In this document: one piece after another, positions 8,885 through 16,770 of the stretch
How the letters are laid out: each line of letters begins with the position of its first letter
Numbering within the stretch: position 1 is the first letter of the stretch
Assembly (NCBI RefSeq): GCF_902498065.1
Contig: NZ_CABVIR010000008.1
Location: 186,001-250,000, forward strand
DNA: 64,000 nt
Direction of reading: 5' to 3'
Origin: Pseudomonas fluorescens
GTDB taxonomy: Bacteria; Pseudomonadota; Gammaproteobacteria; Pseudomonadales; Pseudomonadaceae
Notes under the pieces: generated by a model
Databases searched by the model: none
Seen by the model: the letters and a program-made list of their open reading frames with translations, nothing else
Told to the model about the DNA's origin: nothing
Program-made: the position numbers and the translations under genes

Positions 8885-9205
8885 TTACTTGAATTGCAGA
8901 GACCGGACCTTTACCGCGTCCCTGCCGGGTGCCTTGTCCTTGAGCCAGATGATCTTGGCCGAACGTGGTGCGTCGAGCTGCTTCACTGCTTCTGACAAGC
9001 ATCCGTGTGTTTCACGTTCACTGCGATCCAGATACGCCTTGACCAGCGCAAACTCTGCGGGGCTCAGGCCACGCAATTCCAGCTCCAGGGGACGCTCATC
9101 GCGCAGCCGGTCAGCGGTTTTTGCCGAATCCAGGGCCATTCCCAGACGATCGATCAGTCTTTCGTACAGCTCCGGCTTTGTAACTTTTTGCTGTGACTCA
9201 ACCAT
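8885..9205 (-). CDS. Conserved hypothetical protein, small and charged
   Basis: 106 residues starting MVESQQKVTKPELYERLIDRLG. It is rich in Arg, Lys, Asp and Glu and predicted mostly helical, with no signal peptide or membrane segment. The segment LRGLSPAEFALVKAYLDRSERETHGCLSEAV looks like a helical bundle. I do not recognise a named family. Codon use is typical of the neighbours. It lies between the YdcF-like gene and leuS, divergent from leuS with about 280 bp between the starts. Confidence 0.7.
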   Translation of the reverse strand: MVESQQKVTKPELYERLIDRLGMALDSAKTADRLRDERPLELELRGLSPAEFALVKAYLDRSERETHGCLSEAVKQLDAPRSAKIIWLKDKAPGRDAVKVRSLQFK

Positions 9206-9484
9206 CCCTCACCTCATTGAAGATAAGACTCACTCCCCATTTAGAGCTTAGCTTCCATGAACAAACCGGCTGAGCGCCGCGACCAACGGCCCTCGCAGGG
9301 CAAATCGGGCGACGTGCGCGTGTAATCAGGGTTTCCCTCGGTAGAGCGCGGTCATGTATGCTACGGCGCTTCCTGTAACTCCACTTCCAGCTCGCCTGGG
9401 CACCGAAACGCCGAATTGGCGCATTCATCGTCCAGCGTTGCATTGAAGAGGATTAGGCCACCCCTATTCAGTTCAAAAGTAGCC

Positions 9485-12091
9485 ATGCACGAACAATATC
9501 AGCCCCGTGAAATCGAAGCCGCCGCCCAGTCGTTCTGGGACGAGCAAAAGTCCTTTGAAGTCAGTGAACAGCCAGGCAAGGAGACTTTCTATTGCCTGTC
9601 GATGTTCCCTTACCCCAGCGGCAAGCTACACATGGGGCACGTGCGCAACTACACCATCGGCGACGTGATCTCCCGCTATCAGCGCATGCAAGGCAAGAAC
9701 GTCCTGCAACCCATGGGTTGGGACGCCTTCGGCATGCCGGCGGAAAACGCCGCGATGAAGAACAACGTAGCGCCCGCCAAGTGGACCTACGAAAACATCG
9801 CCTACATGAAAACCCAGCTGCGCAGCCTGGGCCTGGCGGTGGACTGGTCGCGTGAAGTGACCACCTGCAAGCCGGATTACTACCGCTGGGAACAATGGCT
9901 GTTCACTCGCCTGTTCGAAAAAGGCGTGATTTACAAAAAAAGCGGCACCGTGAACTGGGACCCGGTCGACCAGACCGTTCTGGCCAACGAGCAAGTGATC
10001 GACGGTCGCGGCTGGCGTTCCGGCGCGCTGATCGAAAAGCGCGAAATCCCGATGTACTACTTCAAGATCACCGCCTATGCGGATGAGCTGCTGTCGAGCC
10101 TCGACGATCTGCCGGGCTGGCCTGAACAGGTCAAGACCATGCAGCGCAACTGGATCGGCAAGTCCCGCGGGATGGAAGTGCAGTTCCCGTACAACGTCGA
10201 TTCCATCGGCGAAGCCGGCGCGCTGAAAGTCTTCACCACCCGTCCGGACACCCTGATGGGCGCGACTTACGTTGCCGTAGCCGCTGAACACCCCTTGGCC
10301 ACGCTGGCCGCGCAGAACAACCCTGAGCTGCAAGCGTTCATCGCTGAATGCAAGGGCGGCAGCGTCGCTGAAGCCGATGTCGCCACTCAAGAGAAAAAAG
10401 GCCTGCCGACTTCACTGTTCGTCGAGCACCCGCTGACCGGTGAAAAACTCCCGGTATGGGTCGCCAACTACGTGCTCATGCACTACGGCGATGGCGCGGT
10501 CATGGCGGTCCCGGCGCACGACGAGCGTGATTTCGAATTCGCCCACAAATACAACCTGCCGATCAAATCGGTGGTGCGTACCAGCTCCGGCGACACCAAC
10601 CCGGCGCCGTGGCAGGACGCTTACGGCGAACACGGTACGCTGATCAACTCCGGCGAGTTCGACGGCCTCGACTTCGCCGGCGCGTTTGACGCCATGGAAG
10701 TCGCGCTGATCAAGAAGAGCCTCGGTGCCTCGCGCACCCAGTTCCGCCTGCGCGACTGGGGCATCAGCCGCCAGCGTTACTGGGGCTGCCCGATCCCGAT
10801 CATCCACTGCGACACCTGCGGTGATGTGCCGGTCCCGGAAGATCAATTGCCTGTGGTCCTGCCGGAAGACGTCGTTCCGGACGGCGCGGGTTCGCCCTTG
10901 GCACGCATGCCCGAGTTCTACGAGTGCTCGTGCCCGAAATGCGGTGCACCGGCCAAGCGTGAAACCGACACCATGGACACCTTCGTCGAGTCGTCGTGGT
11001 ACTACGCTCGTTACGCCTCGCCGCACTATGAAGGTGGCCTGGTGGAAAAATCCGCGGCGGACCACTGGCTGCCGGTGGATCAGTACATCGGCGGTATCGA
11101 ACACGCCATTCTCCACCTGCTTTACGCGCGCTTCTTCCACAAGCTGATGCGCGACGAAGGCCTGGTGAGCTCCGACGAGCCGTTCAAGAACCTGCTGACC
11201 CAGGGCATGGTCATCGCCGAGACTTACTATCGTCGCGAAGCCAACGGTGCTTACACCTGGTTCAACCCGGCGGACGTAGAACTCGAACGCGACAGCAAGG
11301 CCAAGGTCATCAGCGCCAAGCTGATCGCCGACGGCCTGCCGGTAGAAATCGGCGGCACCGAGAAGATGGCCAAGTCAAAGAACAACGGCGTCGACCCTCA
11401 GTCGATGATTGACCAGTTCGGCGCAGACACCTGCCGCCTGTTCATGATGTTCGCCTCGCCACCCGACATGAGCGCGGAATGGTCCGACTCCGGAGTAGAG
11501 GGCTCGCACCGCTTCCTCAAGCGCGTCTGGCGCCTGGCTCAAGCGCACGTCACTCAGGGCCTGCCGGGGAAACTGGACGTCGCCGGCCTGAACGACGAGC
11601 AGAAAGCCATTCGCCGCTCGATCCACCTGGCCATCAAGCAGGCCAGCCACGACGTCGGCCAGAACCACAAATTCAACACTGCCATCGCCCAGGTGATGAC
11701 GCTGATGAACGTACTGGAAAAGGCTCCGCAAAGTACCGAACAGGATCGCGCACTGGCTCATGAAGGTCTGGAAGCTGTGACTTTGCTGCTGGCTCCGATC
11801 ACCCCGCACATCAGCCACGAGCTGTGGAATCAACTGGGTCACGCAGACCCGGTGATCGATGCCGGCTGGCCCGTGGTGGACGAAACCGCGCTGGTGCAGG
11901 ACAGCCTGACGCTAGTGATCCAGGTCAATGGCAAACTGCGCGGCCAGATCGAAATGCCGGCCACCGCGACTCGCGAAGAAGTCGAAGCCGCTGCCCGTGT
12001 CAACGAAAACGTGCTGCGCTTTGTCGATGGCCTGACTATTCGTAAAGTGATCGTAGTGCCCGGGAAACTGGTCAATATCGTCGCCAGCTAA
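9485..12091 (+). CDS. leuS: Leucyl-tRNA synthetase
   Basis: 868 residues, class I aminoacyl-tRNA synthetase charging tRNA-Leu. The open frame extends 23 codons further, but homologues begin MHEQYQPREIEAAAQ, so ATG 9485 is used. The HIGH motif is HMGH (49-52) and KMSKS is KMAKS (627-631). The inserted CP1 editing domain contains the TTRPDTLMGATYVAVAAEHP region, and the C-terminal anticodon-binding domain ends KVIVVPGKLVNIVAS. The first gene of a probable leuS-lptE-holA transcript. An inverted repeat at 12100-12121 after the stop has no T-tract and may slow rather than end transcription. Confidence 0.98.
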   Translation: MHEQYQPREIEAAAQSFWDEQKSFEVSEQPGKETFYCLSMFPYPSGKLHMGHVRNYTIGDVISRYQRMQGKNVLQPMGWDAFGMPAENAAMKNNVAPAKWTYENIAYMKTQLRSLGLAVDWSREVTTCKPDYYRWEQWLFTRLFEKGVIYKKSGTVNWDPVDQTVLANEQVIDGRGWRSGALIEKREIPMYYFKITAYADELLSSLDDLPGWPEQVKTMQRNWIGKSRGMEVQFPYNVDSIGEAGALKVFTTRPDTLMGATYVAVAAEHPLATLAAQNNPELQAFIAECKGGSVAEADVATQEKKGLPTSLFVEHPLTGEKLPVWVANYVLMHYGDGAVMAVPAHDERDFEFAHKYNLPIKSVVRTSSGDTNPAPWQDAYGEHGTLINSGEFDGLDFAGAFDAMEVALIKKSLGASRTQFRLRDWGISRQRYWGCPIPIIHCDTCGDVPVPEDQLPVVLPEDVVPDGAGSPLARMPEFYECSCPKCGAPAKRETDTMDTFVESSWYYARYASPHYEGGLVEKSAADHWLPVDQYIGGIEHAILHLLYARFFHKLMRDEGLVSSDEPFKNLLTQGMVIAETYYRREANGAYTWFNPADVELERDSKAKVISAKLIADGLPVEIGGTEKMAKSKNNGVDPQSMIDQFGADTCRLFMMFASPPDMSAEWSDSGVEGSHRFLKRVWRLAQAHVTQGLPGKLDVAGLNDEQKAIRRSIHLAIKQASHDVGQNHKFNTAIAQVMTLMNVLEKAPQSTEQDRALAHEGLEAVTLLLAPITPHISHELWNQLGHADPVIDAGWPVVDETALVQDSLTLVIQVNGKLRGQIEMPATATREEVEAAARVNENVLRFVDGLTIRKVIVVPGKLVNIVAS

Positions 12092-12099
12092 TTGGATCA

Positions 12100-12121
12100 G
12101 GCGCCAGGTGAGCCTGGCGCC
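12100..12121 (+). other. Strong hairpin between leuS and lptE
   Basis: Perfect 9-bp stem GGCGCCAGG / CCTGGCGCC with a TGAG loop. The bases that follow (gagtaaaac) are not T-rich, so a full terminator is unlikely; an mRNA-stabilising or attenuating stem is possible. Confidence 0.55.
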
Positions 12122-12178
12122 GAGTAAAACCTTTCGGGTCGCATGATCGGCCCACATGGTTTCAAGGGGAGCAACAAG

Positions 12179-12784
12179 ATGATCAAACGCAATTTGCTGG
12201 TGATGGGCCTCGCGGTCCTGTTGAGCGCCTGCGGTTTCCAGCTGCGCGGTACCGGCACCTATGAACTCGCCTTCAAGGAACTCGACCTGAGTGCACGCAA
12301 CTCCTACGGCGAAACCGTGACCATGATGCGTCAGTTGCTGGAAAGCAGCGGCGTCAATATCCACACGGGCGCGCCTTACAAACTGGTGCTGGCCGATGAG
12401 CAGGAAAGCCAGCGCATCCTCAGCTATGCAGGCGCCGGCCGTACTGGCGAGTACCAGGTGACCACGGTACTCAGCTACGACATCAGTGGTGAGCACAACC
12501 TGCTCCTGTTGAGCGACAAGCTCGAAGTGCAGAAAGTCTTTATCCATGACGGCAACAACCTGGTGGGTTCCGATCAGGAATCCACCGATGCTCGCAAGGA
12601 GATCCGTCGCGAGTTGGTGCAACGCATGATGCTGCGCTTGCAGCAACTGTCGCCGGCCCAGCTGGATCAGCTGCAACAAACTGCTGAGGCCAAGGCCAAG
12701 GCTGAAGCTGCAGCCCTGGAAGCGGCGCGCAAGGCTGAAGCGGAAACGCCACGCCAGTCGCCCATCGAAATCCCGCAGCAATAA
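12179..12784 (+). CDS. lptE: LPS-assembly lipoprotein LptE
   Basis: 201 residues. Outer-membrane lipoprotein that plugs the LptD barrel and helps insert LPS in the outer leaflet. Start ATG 12179 is chosen for the AGGGGA ribosome site eight bases upstream and the short lipoprotein signal peptide MIKRNLLVMGLAVLLSACGF. The lipobox is LSAC with C18. The family core FQLRGTGTYELAFKELDLS follows at once. The C-terminal 35 residues are Ala/Lys/Glu/Gln-rich and probably a disordered or coiled tail beyond the family domain. It is followed by holA, as is usual. Confidence 0.94.
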   Translation: MIKRNLLVMGLAVLLSACGFQLRGTGTYELAFKELDLSARNSYGETVTMMRQLLESSGVNIHTGAPYKLVLADEQESQRILSYAGAGRTGEYQVTTVLSYDISGEHNLLLLSDKLEVQKVFIHDGNNLVGSDQESTDARKEIRRELVQRMMLRLQQLSPAQLDQLQQTAEAKAKAEAAALEAARKAEAETPRQSPIEIPQQ

Positions 12785-12789
12785 GACTT

Positions 12790-12811
12790 GCGGGGCGCTC
12801 AGGCGCCCCGC
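12790..12811 (+). other. Hairpin just before holA start
   Basis: Perfect 9-bp GC stem (GCGGGGCGC / GCGCCCCGC) with a TCAG loop, ending 12 bases before the holA ATG and starting 5 bases after the lptE stop. holA has no visible Shine-Dalgarno, so the stem probably affects its translation or the readthrough from lptE. Confidence 0.55.
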
Positions 12812-12823
12812 TTGCCCTCGCCC

Positions 12824-13861
12824 ATGAAACTCGCCCCCGCCCAACTCGCCAAACACCTGCAAGGTGCGCTCGCGCCGGTCTACATCATCAGTGGCGACGA
12901 TCCGCTGCTGTGTCAGGAAGCCGCCGACGCCATTCGCACAGCCGCCCGTCAACAGGGCTTCGACGAACGCCAGGTGTTCGCCGCCGATGCCAGTTTCGAC
13001 TGGGGAACGCTGCTGCAAGCCGGCGCAAGCATGTCGTTGTTCGCTGAAAAACGCTTGCTGGAACTGCGCCTGCCGTCCGGCAAACCCGGCGACAAAGGTG
13101 CAGCTGCATTCATCGAATACTGCTCGCGACCGGCCGAAGACACTGTGTTGCTGATCAGCCTGCCGAAGCTCGACGGCAGCGCGCAGAAAACCAAGTGGGG
13201 CAAGGCGTTGGTCGAAGGTCAGCACACCCAGTTCGTGCAAATCTGGCCGGTGGAAGCCAGCCAGTTGCCGGGCTGGATTCGGCAGCGCTTGTCTCAGGCA
13301 GGCCTGTCCGCCAGTCAGGACGCCGTGGAACTCATCGCCGCGCGAGTCGAGGGCAACTTGCTGGCTGCCGCGCAGGAAATCGAAAAGCTCAAGCTGATGG
13401 CCGAAGGTGGCCAGATAACCGTCGAAACCGTGCAAGCCGCAGTGGCCGACAGCGCGCGCTTCGATGTCTTCGGCCTGACTGATGCGATTCTCAACGGCGA
13501 AGCGGCGCATGCCCTGCGCATGCTCGAAGGTCTACGCGGGGAAGGTGTCGAACCGCCGGTGATTCTTTGGGCGCTGGCCCGGGAACTGCGCTTGCTGGCC
13601 AGCCTGTCGCTGCAATACAGCCAGGGCGTGCCGCTGGACAAAGCCTTCAGCTCTGCCCGTCCGCCGGTCTGGGATAAACGCAAACCGCTGATGAGCAAAG
13701 CTCTGCAACGTTACTCGGCGCAACGCTGGGCGCAGTTGTTGCTGGAAGCACAGCGGATTGATGCGCAAATCAAAGGCCAGGCGGCAGGTTCGCCATGGAT
13801 GAGTTTGAGTCGGTTGTCGTTGTTGATGGCTGGGCAGCGGCTGACATTGCCTGCCGAATAA
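12824..13861 (+). CDS. holA: DNA polymerase III delta subunit
   Basis: 345 residues. Clamp-loader subunit that opens the beta clamp. The start MKLAPAQLAKHLQGALAPVYIISGDDPLL (ATG 12824) matches HolA N-termini; the twelve residues before it translate the intergenic hairpin. It contains the degenerate AAA+ region, with SGDDPLLCQEA replacing a true Walker A, the beta-contact region ASMSLFAEKRLLELRLPSGK, and the C-terminal collar domain (about 215-345). It lies directly downstream of lptE, an arrangement common in gamma-proteobacteria. Confidence 0.95.
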   Translation: MKLAPAQLAKHLQGALAPVYIISGDDPLLCQEAADAIRTAARQQGFDERQVFAADASFDWGTLLQAGASMSLFAEKRLLELRLPSGKPGDKGAAAFIEYCSRPAEDTVLLISLPKLDGSAQKTKWGKALVEGQHTQFVQIWPVEASQLPGWIRQRLSQAGLSASQDAVELIAARVEGNLLAAAQEIEKLKLMAEGGQITVETVQAAVADSARFDVFGLTDAILNGEAAHALRMLEGLRGEGVEPPVILWALARELRLLASLSLQYSQGVPLDKAFSSARPPVWDKRKPLMSKALQRYSAQRWAQLLLEAQRIDAQIKGQAAGSPWMSLSRLSLLMAGQRLTLPAE

Positions 13862-13867
13862 GGCCTT

Positions 13868-13898
13868 TGTAGCGAGCGAGCTTGCTCCCTTCGCCACA
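13868..13898. repeat. Single REP-like element, GAGCTTGCTC class
   Basis: A lone copy of the palindromic core (agcgagcgagcttgctccct) flanked by tgt and aca, seven bases after the holA stop. Confidence 0.7.
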
Positions 13899-13991
13899 GG
13901 TCGACTTTTCCCACATGTCGCAGGTCTGGACAAAATCCAAACTTCGGCAGATCATTTCTCCCGCAAAACCACTCAATCGAGAGATATGATC

Positions 13992-14156
13992 ATGAGCAAA
14001 AAGCCATCCAGGAATGGCCACAACAAGGCCAAATCCATCATCGCCCAGCCACTGTTCCGCAGCCGTCAGGAACGAGCCGGCAAGGGCAAAGGCAGCTACC
14101 GCCGCGAAGCCTTCCAGTCTAATAGCTGGGAGGCTTCTTACTTTCTGGCGGCCTGA
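13992..14156 (+). CDS. arfA: Alternative ribosome-rescue factor ArfA
   Basis: A 54-residue protein. ArfA rescues ribosomes stalled on non-stop mRNA by recruiting release factor RF2 when trans-translation fails. The core AQPLFRSRQERAGKGKGSY followed by SNSWEAS aligns with E. coli ArfA (DPLFRQRVEKNKKGKGSY ... NWEAS). The N-terminus is basic. ATG 13992 is preferred over the in-frame ATG at 13986 because a GAGAG ribosome site lies eight bases before it. After WEAS only YFLAA remains, so the hydrophobic tail of the 72-residue E. coli protein is almost missing. A hairpin at 14146-14167 contains the stop codon, as expected if mRNA cleavage or termination controls this gene. Confidence 0.9.
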   Translation: MSKKPSRNGHNKAKSIIAQPLFRSRQERAGKGKGSYRREAFQSNSWEASYFLAA

Positions 14157-14167
14157 AAGGCAAGCCA
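14146..14167 (+). promoter_or_regulatory. Hairpin spanning the arfA stop codon
   Basis: Outer TGGC / GCCA and inner GCCT / AGGC pairs with a GAA loop and a small internal bulge. The TGA stop (14154-14156) begins in the inner stem and ends in the loop. In known arfA genes an RNase III-cut hairpin or a terminator before the stop makes the mRNA itself non-stop, linking ArfA level to tmRNA activity. Confidence 0.6.
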
Positions 14168-14218
14168 TCGCTCAACATGTTAAGGTCTGCACCTGATTCG
14201 TATTCCCTGGACCCGTGC

Positions 14219-15541
14219 ATGCCCCTTTGTATTTCCCGTCGTTGGCATTTGCGCCAATTGATTGCTGCCTCCAGCCTCGTTCTGCTTGTCGCCTGCGCGG
14301 AAAAACCGACCGCCGCCGACGCCCAACCGCTTCAGACCCTTCCTGTCGCAACAGCCCCTGCGGTGATCCCGCCCGTGGTGCCGACCGGTGAAAATCTCGA
14401 CATCCAGCCGACCCAGACCTTCGCCGAATGGCAGGCGGGTTTCCGCAAGGATGCGCTGGCCGCTGGCATCCGCGCCGACCTGTTCGACCGCGCCTTCGCC
14501 AATGTCAGCCTGGACACCAGCGTCATCCGTGCCGACCGCAGTCAACCGGAATTTTCCCGCCCGGTGTGGGAATACCTCGACGGCGCCCTGTCGCCGCTGC
14601 GCGTGCGCAAAGGTCAGGCGCTGGTCAGCCAATACGCCGACATCCTGCAAAGCATCGAACAACGCTACGGCGTCGATCGTCAGGCACTGGTTGCGGTGTG
14701 GGGCATGGAAAGTAACTTCGGCCAGTTTCAGGGCAGCAAGTCGGTGATCAACTCCCTGGCGACCCTGGCCTACGAAGGCCGGCGTCCTGGTTTCGCCCAT
14801 GCGCAATTGATCGCGGCCCTGCAGATCCTGCAACAGGGCGACATCGACCCAGAGAAAATGCTCGGTTCCTGGGCCGGTGCCATGGGTCAGACCCAATTCA
14901 TCCCGACCACCTACAACACCCACGCCGTGGACTTTGATGGCGACGGTCGTCGCGATATCTGGGGCAGTTCCGCCGACGCACTGGCGTCGACTGCGCACTA
15001 CCTGCAAAGCTCGGGCTGGCAGAAAGGCCAGCCATGGGGCTTTGAGGTACAGCTGCCGGGCAGCTTCAACTACGTGTTGGCCGATGGCGCGATTCGCAAG
15101 AGCGTCGCCGAATGGCAGCAATTGGGCGTCACGTTGCCTAACGGTGGCCAGGTTCCGGCAGGCTCGGAACACCTGTCGGCCGCCTTGTTGCTCCCGGCGG
15201 GCTATCGCGGCCCGGCATTCCTGGTGCTCGACAACTTCCGTGCGATCCTCAAGTACAACAACTCGTCGTCCTACGCGCTGGCCGTCAGTTTGTTGTCCGA
15301 GCGTTTCAACGGCGCGGGTTTTATCAATGGCACCTGGCCCAAAGATGACTTGCCGCTGAGTCGTACCGAACGGATCGAGCTGCAAAACCTGCTGAGTGCG
15401 CAGAAATACGACGCGGGCACCGCCGACGGCATCATCGGCGCCAATACTCGCAAAGCGATCCGCAGCGCCCAGCAGTCGTTTGGCTGGCCGGCGGACGGGT
15501 ATCCGACGCACAAGTTGCTAGAAGGCCTGCGTAACCGCTAA
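14219..15541 (+). CDS. sltB3: Lytic transglycosylase SltB3 (MltB family, lipoprotein with peptidoglycan-binding domain)
   Basis: 440 residues from ATG 14219; an in-frame ATG at 14177 would only lengthen the signal region. The signal peptide MPLCISRRWHLRQLIAASS...LLVAC gives a lipobox cysteine at residue 27. The MltB-type (GH103) catalytic domain includes VWGMESNFGQFQG, with the catalytic Glu in MESNFG, then AGAMGQTQFIPTTY and the FDGDGRRDIWG loop. A C-terminal PG_binding_1 domain (LLSAQKYDAGTADGIIGANT) completes the four-part layout known for P. aeruginosa SltB3. It cleaves glycan strands to 1,6-anhydro-MurNAc products in the periplasm. Confidence 0.92.
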   Translation: MPLCISRRWHLRQLIAASSLVLLVACAEKPTAADAQPLQTLPVATAPAVIPPVVPTGENLDIQPTQTFAEWQAGFRKDALAAGIRADLFDRAFANVSLDTSVIRADRSQPEFSRPVWEYLDGALSPLRVRKGQALVSQYADILQSIEQRYGVDRQALVAVWGMESNFGQFQGSKSVINSLATLAYEGRRPGFAHAQLIAALQILQQGDIDPEKMLGSWAGAMGQTQFIPTTYNTHAVDFDGDGRRDIWGSSADALASTAHYLQSSGWQKGQPWGFEVQLPGSFNYVLADGAIRKSVAEWQQLGVTLPNGGQVPAGSEHLSAALLLPAGYRGPAFLVLDNFRAILKYNNSSSYALAVSLLSERFNGAGFINGTWPKDDLPLSRTERIELQNLLSAQKYDAGTADGIIGANTRKAIRSAQQSFGWPADGYPTHKLLEGLRNR

Positions 15542-15545
15542 GAGC

Positions 15546-15634
15546 ATCGCGGGCAAGCCCGCCCCCACAGGGTTTGTGTCGTACGCTAATTCTGCGACTG
15601 ACACTTCTGCTGTGGGAGCGGGCTCGCCCGCGAT
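15546..15634. repeat. REPIN, GGGCTTGCCC class
   Basis: Inverted REP copies at 15546-15570 and 15611-15634 between the convergent sltB3 and ldcA genes. Confidence 0.9.
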
Positions 15635-15658
15635 GACTGACTGCCTGGCGATAGATTT

Positions 15659-16609
15659 CTAGCGCCTGACCACCACATCCTGCTCCAGCACCAACTCCTT
15701 GCTCCCCGCATCCAGCCTCACCAACGCTCCCATCGGCAACGTCAGGTTCGGGTCACAATGCCCGCTGCGCCACCCGGCCAGCACCGGGATCCGCAACGGC
15801 TCAAACGTCTGCTTGAGCAACCGTTCCAGCGCAACAGTATCAACCCCGGCCACATCTCCCACCAGAACTCCGCGCAATTTGCCCAGCGTCCCCGCGAGCC
15901 GAAGATGAGTCAGCAGCCGATCAATGCGATACAGCGGCTCATTAATATCTTCGATAAACAGAATGACGCCCTCGGCATCCATTTCATAAGGCGTGCCCAT
16001 GGTCGCGGCAATCATCGCAAGATTGCCTCCGAGCAAGCGCCCGTGAGCAATGCCAGGCTCGATTGTGGTCAACGGGTAGGCCACCGGGTGCGCCAATACG
16101 CTACCCGCCTTTACTTGCCCTCTGAGCATGTTGAAAAACGAGGACTCGGTAGGCTTTTGCTTGTCGCCCAACAGATCTGCATTGAGCAACGGACCATGGA
16201 AAGTCACGAACCCCGCATAACGGCTGATCGCCAGGTGCAGCGCCGTGATGTCGCTGTAGCCGATGAACGGCTTGGCGTTGTTTTGCAGCAACTCGAAATC
16301 GATGCGATCGAGCAAACGCGGTGTGCCGTAACCACCGCGCAGGCAAATGATTGCATCGACCTCACTGTCAGCGAACGCTGCGTGCAGGTCATTGAGCCGC
16401 ACATCGTCACTGCCGGCCAGGTAGCCTTCCTGCGCATACACACCGGGAAAAATCCGCAATGCGTAACCGCGTGCACGCATCCAGCTGACGGCCTTGTCGG
16501 TATCCAGTGCCGCGGGGCCGGCGGGCGCTATGACGCCGATCAGCCCTTGCGAGGGCAAGGCCGGAACGGGTTTATGGGGAAAAAGAGTATGGGTCGGTCG
16601 AACGGTCAT
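15659..16609 (-). CDS. ldcA: Murein tetrapeptide L,D-carboxypeptidase (peptidase S66)
   Basis: 316 residues. Cytosolic serine peptidase that removes the terminal D-Ala from recycled tetrapeptides. S66 features are visible: GLIGVIAPAGPA at the N-terminus, ICLRGGYGTPRLLDRID, the nucleophile-bearing FIGYSDITALHLAI, and the Glu and His parts of the triad in ILFIEDINEPLYRIDRLL and WRSGHCDPNLTLPMGA. No signal peptide is seen, as expected for a cytosolic recycling enzyme. It is monocistronic and convergent with sltB3, another peptidoglycan enzyme. Confidence 0.93.
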   Translation of the reverse strand: MTVRPTHTLFPHKPVPALPSQGLIGVIAPAGPAALDTDKAVSWMRARGYALRIFPGVYAQEGYLAGSDDVRLNDLHAAFADSEVDAIICLRGGYGTPRLLDRIDFELLQNNAKPFIGYSDITALHLAISRYAGFVTFHGPLLNADLLGDKQKPTESSFFNMLRGQVKAGSVLAHPVAYPLTTIEPGIAHGRLLGGNLAMIAATMGTPYEMDAEGVILFIEDINEPLYRIDRLLTHLRLAGTLGKLRGVLVGDVAGVDTVALERLLKQTFEPLRIPVLAGWRSGHCDPNLTLPMGALVRLDAGSKELVLEQDVVVRR

Positions 16610-16730
16610 CCATGAATCTCCCTGCGCGAAAGCTTCTGCACACAGTAGTCAGGAACGGGAATAAACAGAAGAGGGTCAGTCGCCCCGCAGGTTGCAGGAA
16701 AAGACTGAAGTTGCCGTAAGCACGGCCAAC

Positions 16731-16764
16731 AAAAACGCCCGCAAGGCTGAAAAGCCTTGCGGGC
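16731..16764 (-). terminator. Intrinsic terminator of the ybeD-lipB-lipA transcript
   Basis: Read on the minus strand: a perfect 12-bp stem GCCCGCAAGGCT / AGCCTTGCGGGC with a four-base loop (16749-16752), followed by GTTTTTG. It starts six bases after the lipA stop. Confidence 0.9.
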
Positions 16765-16770
16765 ACTTTG

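Noticed and set aside
11912..13510. 532-codon minus-strand open frame
   Set aside because: Covers the opposite strand of leuS, lptE and holA; no domain and no ribosome site.
14014..14196. 60-codon plus-strand frame overlapping arfA
   Set aside because: It is in another frame; the arfA frame at 13992 has a recognisable protein and a ribosome site.
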